Shown piece by piece: positions 59,401 through 64,000 of a DNA stretch of 64,000 bases. The position numbers were made by a program, and so were the translations under genes. Origin of the DNA: Cristatella mucedo (taxonomy: Eukaryota > Bryozoa > Phylactolaemata > Cristatellidae); contig WPIO01000001.1 of NCBI GenBank assembly GCA_009760855.2, positions 4,300,001-4,364,000 on the forward strand, in the 5' to 3' direction. The notes beneath the pieces are model-generated. The model ran no database searches. It saw nothing but the letters and a program-made list of their open reading frames with translations, and was not told the DNA's origin. Positions within the stretch are counted from its first letter, which is position 1, and each line of letters starts with the position of its first letter.

Positions 59401-61080
59401 ATTATGCCAGTTACGCCACTGAAAAGTACAGCAAATACCGTAGGAAACGTCATCTGGATTTTGCTATCATTGCTATCTCCCTGGTACTGTGAGTAGTCGA
59501 CGGTGTAGTTTGCTAAAAATCACGAAGCAGCACAAGAATGCTGAATAAGTAAACACGAGTCATCAGCGTCCAGTGGCTAGAGAGCTGCTGGCCTGTCCCC
59601 TTCGTGGAATGGTCTGCACAGGAGACGGGTGGCAGCTCTACCCACCAACCAATCCTCATGCGACAGTGAATAGCTTAAGCCAGGCACATAAGCCAAGAGT
59701 ATAGAGAGCCGCTATGGCTCTTACCTCCCCCTTGATTGGCTTTTAATTAAAACAGTTTCAGGGCAAGGCGAAGGCTAGCACAGCTGGCCACTGACAGCTT
59801 CCCAGCAAAGCAGTCACTCTACAACCATTCCCATCTATCGATATGGTAAGCAACAAACATATAACCTTGAAGCTCAGTACAAAGCTAGCCATTACATTCC
59901 TTATTAACGAGGTAAACCTTTCTGTGACCTTATCCTGGCAATGCTAAGTTATTAGCCTTGGAAAGGTTCACAGGACTTTAAAAAAATTAATTAAACTCAT
60001 TTATATAGTGCCCTAAGAGAACTTAATCTCTATTCAGGCGCTTCACATATGCCAAGGGGCTCGAGCCCATGACCTTGGCCAGACCTTGGTCAGGGCGAGG
60101 CCAACGAAAACGGCCAATAAGGGACATACAATACACGCACACACGCACACACACAGGCATGCACACGAAAACACACACACTTTGTATAGCAACATAAGAG
60201 AAATTAATCTCTAATCCAGGCGCCACAGGGTTCCAGCCCATAACCGAGGTCACCCAAGGCCAGCACCTTAAACCATGGGCCAAACCTGGAGCTAAGTATG
60301 GTGCAGAAGCAAATGGCAAGCAATTCTTTGAAGAGGGTTGGCAATCGCAATTTCATGAAAAAAATGCAAGAATGCTATCTTGAGTTGAGACAGTTCCTGT
60401 AGAACAAGTATAACAACTGTAAGATCGATTCGGCTGCTACATCAATCAACTATGTCAGTACGCAGATTAGAACAAGAGCTGTTCATATAGATACTAATTA
60501 AATGTCACATACTTTTCTAAAGCATTGGAAACGTATGTGCATAAGCTCTGTGGCAACTCAAGGATTTTTAAAGCAAACAGCAATGGTTAAAATGGTGGGA
60601 CGTTACCATCTGGTGCCACAAGTCACGGTTTTAATCCAATGACTTAATGACGTGTCTGCCTCATTGAGTAACTAGATTCTAATGGGGGTGTTTATAAGCC
60701 AATCCAAATCCCGTTGACGGTAAAGCAATATTATTTTTTTTTCGCCAATCAGGCAACCGACAGTCAATAGTCATAACACAGCTGTAGTAATGCTAACGTA
60801 ATATCTTGTAAAGAAACTTGCCAAATATGCAGATTGCAAATCTAATTGATGCAGCACAGATATGAAGATGCAGCAAATACAAATTACATTACTCACCGTT
60901 AACGTTGCTTTTAAAAGTAGCCGAACTTAGGCCAGTATACTTGAATTTGAGTGTGCTGTTTCCTTGGCATGTGTAATTTAGCCGAGAATAAAGATAAGTA
61001 TTACTGCAAGGGACCTCAACATCCTGCTCACCTTTGACGAATGCACTAATTATTACCATGGCCATGCAGACATTCATAAT
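44245..61080 (-). CDS. SLC12A9: SLC12A9-like cation-chloride cotransporter family protein, partial (12 exons, N-terminus off window)
   Basis: Twelve exons join to one 2205-nt reading frame (734 codons plus TGA). Exons, 5' to 3': 61080-60897, 59512-59381, 58768-58657, 56648-56491, 53473-53391, 51709-51585, 51366-51206, 50164-49890, 49726-49551, 47707-47346, 45144-44956, 44492-44245. Every intron is GT-AG and every junction phase matches. The product follows vertebrate SLC12A9 collinearly: the GANMSG signature, a [17 protein letters not shown]-type membrane segment, [71 protein letters not shown], and a C-terminus with [12 protein letters not shown]12A9 (CIP1) is an orphan member of the cotransporter family, placed in plasma or endolysosomal membranes; its substrate is debated. 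The region before membrane segment 5, including the conserved glycine-rich motif of segment 2, is absent and must lie past the right edge. Identification is from remembered family sequence, not a search. Confidence 0.93.
44956..45144 (-). CDS. SLC12A9: SLC12A9-like exon: penultimate, QFRISAKIE region
   Basis: The acceptor has a textbook branch-like tactaac just before it (tactaacag|AT). The donor is CTCAAAG|GTGAGT. 189 nt, phase 1 to phase 1. It encodes [20 protein letters not shown], matching the family LRALLSQLRIRAEVQEV, then a linker richer in basic and polar residues than the acidic human one. Confidence 0.85.
45350..45615 (+). mobile_element. LINE family 1, 3' end, in SLC12A9-like intron
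   Basis: It carries the CCACGCCTGGAACTCACTCA coding remnant, the GTGCTTATGAGTGCTGGCGC motif, and the tail GTTTAGTTCTCTGAGGGTGC followed by TTATTATTACTATT. It is antisense to the host gene. Confidence 0.82.
45940..46795 (+). mobile_element. LINE family 1 fragment with degraded YADD, in SLC12A9-like intron
   Basis: Read across frameshifts it gives [20 protein letters not shown] (46200-46260), [20 protein letters not shown] and [20 protein letters not shown]. It ends with CTCTTAGGGTGGTATACATA and TTATTATTATTACC. An internal deletion joins the RT to the C-terminal part. It is antisense to the host gene. Confidence 0.85.
47346..47707 (-). CDS. SLC12A9: SLC12A9-like exon: DYV...VDLWPVN region of C-terminal domain
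   Basis: Acceptor cttttttatag|G, donor CTTACAG|GTACCT, 362 nt (the longest exon), phase 2 to phase 1. It encodes [40 protein letters not shown] and LRVFLCLT. In vertebrate SLC12A9 the same order is DYVATVADALKMNKNV, HVDVWPLNLL and LRIFLCLG. The linker before it is shorter than the human Ser/Pro-rich one. Confidence 0.93.
48595..49020 (-). mobile_element. LINE family 1, 3' end, in SLC12A9-like intron
   Basis: The minus strand reads [48 protein letters not shown], then the family UTR and tail (AAAGCGCCTAGAGAGAGATT, AAGTTCTCTGAGGGCGCTTT) and TTATTATTATT. It is one of the least decayed family 1 ends, and in the host gene's sense orientation. Confidence 0.9.
49240..49445 (+). mobile_element. LINE family 2, 3' end, in SLC12A9-like intron
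   Basis: It carries CCGAATGCGTACTGAAAGCC, ACTCTCCTGTGTAACACACA and TAGTCTTTGTGGCTTTGGAG, with a short GT run and a duplicated aactctcaacaaaactctc inserted between them. It ends about 100 bp from the exon at 49551, antisense to the gene. Confidence 0.85.
49551..49726 (-). CDS. SLC12A9: SLC12A9-like exon: [10 protein letters not shown] motif
   Basis: Acceptor tttcttatccag|GTA, donor AGATG|GTAAGT, 176 nt, phase 0 to phase 2. The correct frame gives [20 protein letters not shown], then [20 protein letters not shown]. The family counterpart is VKAFVDLTLSPSVRQ and [18 protein letters not shown]. The longest open frame here is a different one that reads through from the exon before, so a naive ORF call gives the wrong protein. 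Confidence 0.93.
49890..50164 (-). CDS. SLC12A9: SLC12A9-like exon: start of cytosolic C-terminal domain
   Basis: Acceptor cttttattag|GC, donor GTCAAG|GTGCAG, 275 nt, phase 1 to phase 0. It encodes [20 protein letters not shown], then [20 protein letters not shown], then [20 protein letters not shown]. These closely match the SLC12A9 sequence just after the last membrane segment, the conserved cytosolic regulatory domain of the SLC12 family. The donor sits inside a longer open frame, so the exon end is fixed by homology and by the next exon rather than by a stop. Confidence 0.95.
50385..50650 (+). mobile_element. LINE family 2, 3' end, in SLC12A9-like intron
   Basis: It starts in the coding end (CTCTTACTGTCGACTATGGC), passes GTCTGTTGGCTACCGAATGC and GTACCGAAAGCCGCTTAGGC, and ends ACAGACGGAGATACATTACA. 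It is the best preserved family 2 tail. Confidence 0.88.
50880..51046. mobile_element. hAT-type MITE (167 bp) inside an SLC12A9-like intron
   Basis: It begins CAGTGGTTCTCAACGTGTGG and ends AAAGGTTGGGAACCACTG, imperfect terminal inverted repeats of about 17 bp. CAGTGGTTCTCAA is the terminus typical of Charlie-like hAT elements in many animals. There is no coding capacity. Flanking 8-mers (CGCTGGAG and TGCTACGG) match only partly, so the target duplication has decayed. Confidence 0.8.
51206..51366 (-). CDS. SLC12A9: SLC12A9-like exon: SWHTC and last membrane segments
   Basis: Acceptor gttttttag|G, donor TGGG|GTAAGT, 161 nt, phase 2 to phase 1. It encodes [20 protein letters not shown] and the last two hydrophobic stretches before the cytosolic C-terminal domain. 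The family counterpart reads PTFSLFSWHTCLLGVASCLL. Confidence 0.92.
51585..51709 (-). CDS. SLC12A9: SLC12A9-like exon: [20 protein letters not shown] segment
   Basis: Acceptor attttttcag|GCC, donor TTCAG|GTGAGC, 125 nt, phase 0 to phase 2. It encodes [20 protein letters not shown] and ends LELTSAPNF, matching the family membrane segment that ends EWASAPNFRP. Confidence 0.9.
51940..52059. repeat. Imperfect (CA)n microsatellite in SLC12A9-like intron
   Basis: CA units with CG-rich interruptions (CGCGCGCGCG near 52010), about 120 bp, in the intron between exons 53473-53391 and 51709-51585. Confidence 0.95.
52205..53345 (+). mobile_element. LINE family 2 fragment, RT end to 3' tail, in SLC12A9-like intron
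   Basis: Degraded frames give the region after the YADD box (CTGCCGATAATCAGCTGTAT corresponds to YAADNQLY), RSWIF, VHIS-SLRKI and [13 protein letters not shown]-type sequence, then [12 protein letters not shown] near 53010-53045. The end is ATAGCTCATTCAATGCCTAAG-like on the plus strand as the family 2 tail, finishing near GGGAATACATTATG. It stops about 45 bp before the exon at 53391. Confidence 0.82.
53391..53473 (-). CDS. SLC12A9: SLC12A9-like exon: short 83-nt exon with GNPW
   Basis: Acceptor ttttcttcag|GG, donor GTTCAG|GTATGG, phase 1 to phase 0. It encodes [20 protein letters not shown] and the start of the next membrane segment. The family counterpart reads APAKVVSRGGNPWAAVL. It lies directly 3' of the long intron 53474-56490. 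Confidence 0.88.
54395..54545 (-). repeat. SINE family B (shares the LINE family 1 tail)
   Basis: The minus strand reads TTTGGCCCAGTAATTAAGGT (A box), GGTCGTGGACTCGAGCCCCT (B box), CATGTATGAAGCGCCTGAAT, AGAGATTTAAGTTCTTTTAG and GGCAGTATACGAATG. The last part is the family 1 LINE tail. It lies in an SLC12A9-like intron in sense orientation. Confidence 0.82.
56491..56648 (-). CDS. SLC12A9: SLC12A9-like exon: [19 protein letters not shown] segment
   Basis: The acceptor is the less usual tatcaag|A; the donor is TTTT|GTAAGT; 158 nt, phase 2 to phase 1. It encodes [20 protein letters not shown] and runs through [18 protein letters not shown]. The acceptor choice is forced by the phase of the preceding exon (AG|A gives Arg). 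This is one of the strongest matches to SLC12A9 rather than to NKCC or KCC. Confidence 0.92.
57805..57915 (+). repeat. SINE family B
   Basis: It reads GGTCGTTGGTTCGAGCTCTG (B box), then CTGCAAATGTTAAGTGACTG and CAGTTCTCTTAGGGTGCTA. It is the plus-strand copy that shows the head-to-tail order most plainly, lying in an intron. Confidence 0.78.
58040..58170 (-). mobile_element. LINE family 1, 3' tail, in SLC12A9-like intron
   Basis: The minus strand reads CATTCGATCCTTCTTCCTTT, AAATGTACAGTACCTAGAAA, GAGATTGAGTTCTGTGAGGG, TGCTATAGCAAATGTGTTGA and then ATTATTATTATTATTGTT. It is only the terminal part of the family 1 UTR. Confidence 0.8.
58657..58768 (-). CDS. SLC12A9: SLC12A9-like exon: ELKNP and following membrane segment
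   Basis: Acceptor ttatttcag|GC, donor AGCAG|GTAGGT, 112 nt, phase 1 to phase 2. It encodes [20 protein letters not shown] and the membrane segment after it. The family counterpart is GELKDPSRAIPLGT. A simple 12-bp repeat (tgtgcacctgct) sits just 3' of the exon inside the intron. Confidence 0.88.
59381..59512 (-). CDS. SLC12A9: SLC12A9-like exon: GANMSG motif
   Basis: Acceptor atttttag|CA, donor GTCTG|GTAAGT, 132 nt, phase 1 to phase 1. It encodes the end of the extracellular loop, then [20 protein letters not shown], which matches the most conserved cotransporter-family stretch around GANMSG. This exon alone identifies the family. Confidence 0.9.
59995..60110 (-). repeat. SINE family B
   Basis: The minus strand has AAGGTCATGGGCTCGAGCCC (B box), ATATGTGAAGCGCCTGAATA, GAGATTAAGTTCTCTTAGGG and CACTATATAAATGAGTTTAA. 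Its head is shortened, with the A-box region replaced by a duplicated ccttggtc-type stretch. Confidence 0.8.
60130..60180. repeat. (CA)n microsatellite between two SINEs
   Basis: An imperfect CA run of about 50 bp between two same-strand SINE B copies. Confidence 0.9.
60185..60300 (-). repeat. SINE family B
   Basis: The minus strand runs GGTTTGGCCCATGGTTTAAG, GGTTATGGGCTGGAACCCTG, GGCGCCTGGATTAGAGATTA and ATTTCTCTTATGTTGCTATA. It lies 75 bp from the previous copy in the same orientation, with a CA repeat between them. Confidence 0.75.
60897..61080 (-). CDS. SLC12A9: SLC12A9-like exon: membrane segment and glycosylated loop
   Basis: The acceptor follows a ctatattttag tract and the donor reads AACG|GTGAGT. 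The exon starts in phase 0 (ATT ATG AAT) and ends in phase 1. It encodes the end of a hydrophobic segment ([12 protein letters not shown]) and then a polar loop. The loop holds sequons NYT and NST; two more (NYT, NDS) come from the next exon. This fits the large extracellular loop that carries N-glycans in SLC12 proteins. The Met near its start is internal by homology, not the initiator. Confidence 0.85.
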
Positions 61081-61244
61081 CTAAAATATAGGTGAAGTTT
61101 ACATGGGCAGCACTCCTTCCAGAGGACACTGCAAAAGATAGTACACAAACGAAACCAACCAATATGAAGCTTACAACTGATGCTAAATAAATGGATTCAA
61201 ATTCAAATTTTCAGTGTTTAGACATATCCGATTTAACAGTTCAC

Positions 61245-61380
61245 CCACCATGCTGTCAACAAGAAATATAGAGCTAATCCACCAACAAAGATTTTGGGAT
61301 CGGGCTTCCGAAGGTAGGTACTGATGAGCTTAACCTCATTTACAAAGGCATTATGAATCGCAACAACAAGGGTAGACAAG
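61245..61380 (-). CDS. Possible SLC12A9-like upstream exon (membrane segment)
   Basis: Acceptor gtctcatag|C, donor TGGTGG|GTGAAC, 136 nt, phase 2 to phase 0, which fits the phase-0 start of the next certain exon. The frame gives STLVVAIHNAFV and IFVGGLALYFLLTAWW, hydrophobic stretches expected for membrane segments 4-5. Sequence similarity to SLC12A9 is too weak for me to be sure, and GTGAAC is a mediocre donor. Confidence 0.35.
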
Positions 61381-61844
61381 CTATGAGACCAAACGAGACT
61401 CAAGTAAAAACAGGGTGAGCTTAGCTTATTCAATTAAGCTTTAGCTTATTCAATTATTCAATCAAGCCTCATTTACATAGCAAGAAGAAGAGCCCTAGTG
61501 GCAATCACTCAATTTGCATTGGACAACCAAGAAATGTCTGCTTCCGAATTTGAACCCACAGCCATATAATTGATTGACTTGGCATCAAGACGTTGCTTCC
61601 TACAACCAGATGCGATTTGCATTATGCACGAAAAATGTATCAAGGCAAGAGCAAGATGTAATCAGAGAAAGAGTCTGTTAAGATGAGCAATGCCTGTAAG
61701 GCAGACTTAAGAGTGCCTCTCTAGTTAAGATAAACCCTAAGCACATCAATTCAAATGCAACCATCGCAAGACAACTCTTGAAGGAAAGGTGAACAACGAA
61801 TGTTGGAAATATAGAATTTCTTGCACAATATTGGGTAACACATG

Positions 61845-61850
<6 letters not shown>

Positions 61851-61931
<81 letters not shown>
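61851..61931. repeat. (AT)n microsatellite
   Basis: About 40 uninterrupted AT units, next to the possible upstream exon at 61958-62065. AT runs of this length extrude easily and are often mis-sized in assemblies. Confidence 0.97.
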
Positions 61932-61934
<3 letters not shown>

Positions 61935-61957
61935 CTGGTATGTTTACAGGCTGGTAC

Positions 61958-62065
61958 AGCATATAAAGAAGAACGATTAAGCTTGTAATCCCAAGAATCC
62001 AGCTGCAGCCAACTGACCAGTAATTAACTGCTACTCGTGCATAATGGACCCTTCCATAAATCAAA
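61958..62065 (-). CDS. Possible SLC12A9-like upstream exon (GCSWILGITSLIVLLYM)
   Basis: An open frame reads YWSVGCSWILGITSLIVLLY, one clear membrane span. The spacing recalls the family stretch around YGWNLLYGSLLLGLVGGV. Acceptor tatcaatag|T and donor ATGCT|GTACCA are possible, and the phase would join the candidate exon at 61380-61245. The frame runs on into the AT repeat, so chance openness is a real alternative. Confidence 0.3.
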
Positions 62066-62394
62066 CTATTGATAGTATAAGTGGACCATCCATCATGCAT
62101 CCACATTTTCTTTGATCGAACACCCCCCCCCAGTATCATACTACGTTAAGCTTTCCATCGCATCCCCTCAGGAGAGAGATCAGCCATGTCAGGAGAGAGC
62201 AGCAAGTCAGACAGTCAGAAAATAATTGCATATCAAAATTCCATAATCACACATTTGGATAAAGTGCAGGAGTCGTACTTTACTAAACCACCATGATCTC
62301 AATGATCTTAGATATCTGAGATCTTTAGTTCTAATATACCCAATGCTGAGATTATGACATCTAGGCTCAAAGACTATAACTTGTATGATGACTG

Positions 62395-62695
62395 CCCAGG
62401 TCCTAGATGGTCTAACAGCTGAGTTAAACGCTGTTGATCACGATAACCTGCTGGTATGATTGTGAACAACAATATATCTGGCAGATGAGGAGCTGGCATG
62501 GTTCAAATCATCATATTTGATCATCTTTAATCCAGGTTCTCTGCTGTGTGAGATTGAGCCTGCTGGCTACCATATGTGCACCAAAGGCCCTTTAGGCTTT
62601 GACTGTGCTACAGAAAACTCCAGTTCAACTCCAACTTGGTCCTTGTGGTTATGCAGAGTTTCAGCCGGAGATGCTGTATATTATCTGACAAACAC
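62395..62695 (+). mobile_element. LINE family 2 copy, internally deleted
   Basis: It starts in RT (LTAELNAVDHDNLLV, then LADEELAWFKSSYL) and jumps to the 3' tail (GTTCTCTGCTGTGTGAGATT, GCTACCATATGTGCACCAAA, GCCGGAGATGCTGTATATTA). Most of RT and the C-terminus are missing. It runs straight into an AT microsatellite. Confidence 0.8.
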
Positions 62696-62712
62696 AAAAC
62701 GGATAGGCTTGT

Positions 62713-62714
<2 letters not shown>

Positions 62715-62803
<89 letters not shown>
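62715..62803. repeat. (AT)n microsatellite
   Basis: About 44 AT units directly following the 3' end of a family 2 LINE fragment. It may have grown from the LINE's terminal TATATTA. Confidence 0.97.
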
Positions 62804-62805
<2 letters not shown>

Positions 62806-64000
62806 GGAAATAAAACAATGACTTTCACGATAGAGTTTTTATTAACCAGCATAAAGCATATACAACTACAAATTTACTAGCAACAGCATCTTGTACTCTT
62901 AAAATTAATTTAAAATGGCTAGTTTCCCCTGCTAAAGAGCCTTGAAAGCGACTACGTTGTCAGATTTTGGAGGTACTTGACATGCACAGTCATAAGAAAT
63001 CAATAGGGCACTGACTATGCTGGTTTCCTAGCCCCACGATCATGCCAAACCTAAAACAATCTACTTGACTGCCTTAACAAAGAGCAAAATATGGGCTTTC
63101 AGCCAAAATTGACTTGTTAATGCTGCGATCACTATACAATTTGAATCCGTAAAACTTCTGTAAAATCTAAAGAAGATTACTACGATCATTATCATCGATA
63201 AAGAAGAGACCACGCTGTCTGCATATCACTACACCCTCTGGAACGGCTGCTGAACAGTTCATCTTTAGGCATCTTTTCACCTGTGAGGATTCATGCTCAA
63301 CGCCTGAAGGCTACTACAGGAAGCTGGTTAGTAGGGATATAATCAGTCGTCTAAATAAACAAGGTATGATTGCACTGACTTAACAAGAAGCCACTTCTTC
63401 CTGTCAAGCATAAAGTGGCTTGTTTAGAGTGGGCTGGAGAAAGAGCACACTAGATCCAAGAAGACTGGAGCAAAATCGAATAGGGCGATCAGAGGAAATT
63501 CGGCATTTCGATAACTGAAAATGTATATTGTAATGCATCTCACTGCTCCGATGAAGGTTTAAAAGATAATTGCCTCTTGTATACAGAAACTTAATGACGA
63601 AATGTGGGGCCAAGAGGTCACGATCTGGGGCCACTTCTATAGCAGATGCCTAGCCTCATGATGTAAGACGTTTACTAAGAAATACTCCAAAGCATTGCAG
63701 TGCCTAGTGCAATGAGCCTTAGTGTAGATAATTTTCTTTTCAAACAGAAAAATGAGCTTAAGCATGAGGCTGAGCATTTTCAATATTTTTCTATTACATT
63801 GTGGAACTTGGTTTATGTCCAATTTGCAAACAGAGTGGCAAGGTCGATCTAAAAACCTGAATCAAATAGTGTGTCTGGGGTAAAGTAGATAGAAGGCTCT
63901 AAGTTCAGTTGCATCCTAACACATCTAATAATCGCTTTTCTTAAGTTTGCGGGAAGTTTTGAGAACGAGAAGGTCAAATGTTTACGAAGGCTTAGCTTGC
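62804..64000. other. Probably intron of the SLC12A9-like gene
   Basis: No frame matches the missing N-terminal half of SLC12A9; in particular no glycine-rich GGGAYF-like segment. Since the gene must continue to the right, this stretch is best read as intron. Confidence 0.5.

Noticed and set aside
62517-62852. Tyr-Ile repeat proteins
   Set aside because: They come from the AT repeat and the LINE tail before it.

Overview
The window is nuclear DNA of a multicellular animal. It has GT-AG introns of about 0.15 to 3 kb, decayed non-LTR retrotransposons, tRNA-derived SINEs, cut-and-paste transposon relics and long dinucleotide repeats. It has no prokaryotic operons, rRNA or CRISPR. The one host gene I can name is a metazoan solute-carrier gene. 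The transposon mix suggests an invertebrate, but I cannot fix the phylum from sequence alone.

Right third (about 43.9-64 kb): a gene on the minus strand for an SLC12A9-like (CCC-interacting protein, CIP1) member of the cation-chloride cotransporter family. I could follow twelve consecutive exons (61080 down to 44245). They have canonical splice sites, matching phases at every junction and no frameshift, giving 734 codons plus stop. They correspond to the family protein from the fifth membrane segment to the C-terminus. Two further weaker exons lie upstream, and the N-terminal exons must lie beyond position 64000. Its introns hold LINE and SINE fragments, a 167-bp hAT-type MITE and long AT and CA repeats.

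Middle (about 22-42 kb): a retrotransposon graveyard. At least two L2/CR1-like LINE families are present in both orientations, recognisable by reverse transcriptase, an AP-endonuclease fragment and two characteristic 3' tails. A tRNA-headed SINE family (A) is scattered among them. A second SINE family (B) ends in the same tail as LINE family 1, a classic LINE/SINE partnership. Between the LINEs sit two stretches that read as host-like coding sequence: a Ser-rich exon at 31857-32429 and a frameshifted pseudogene at about 35590-36440, split by a SINE.

Left part (1-22 kb): mostly sequence without an identifiable gene. It holds a decayed hAT/ZBED-type transposase (about 857-1310), a decayed Tc1 transposase (about 20335-21095), a 22-bp terminal-inverted-repeat MITE, microsatellites and a few weak exon candidates, one of them resembling the start of a UBX domain.

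I found no novel multi-gene system. The items most worth following are the SLC12A9 gene model, the shared LINE/SINE tail with a microsatellite grown out of it, and the unidentified coding remnants at 25.5-25.8, 32.0-32.4 and 35.6-36.4 kb.
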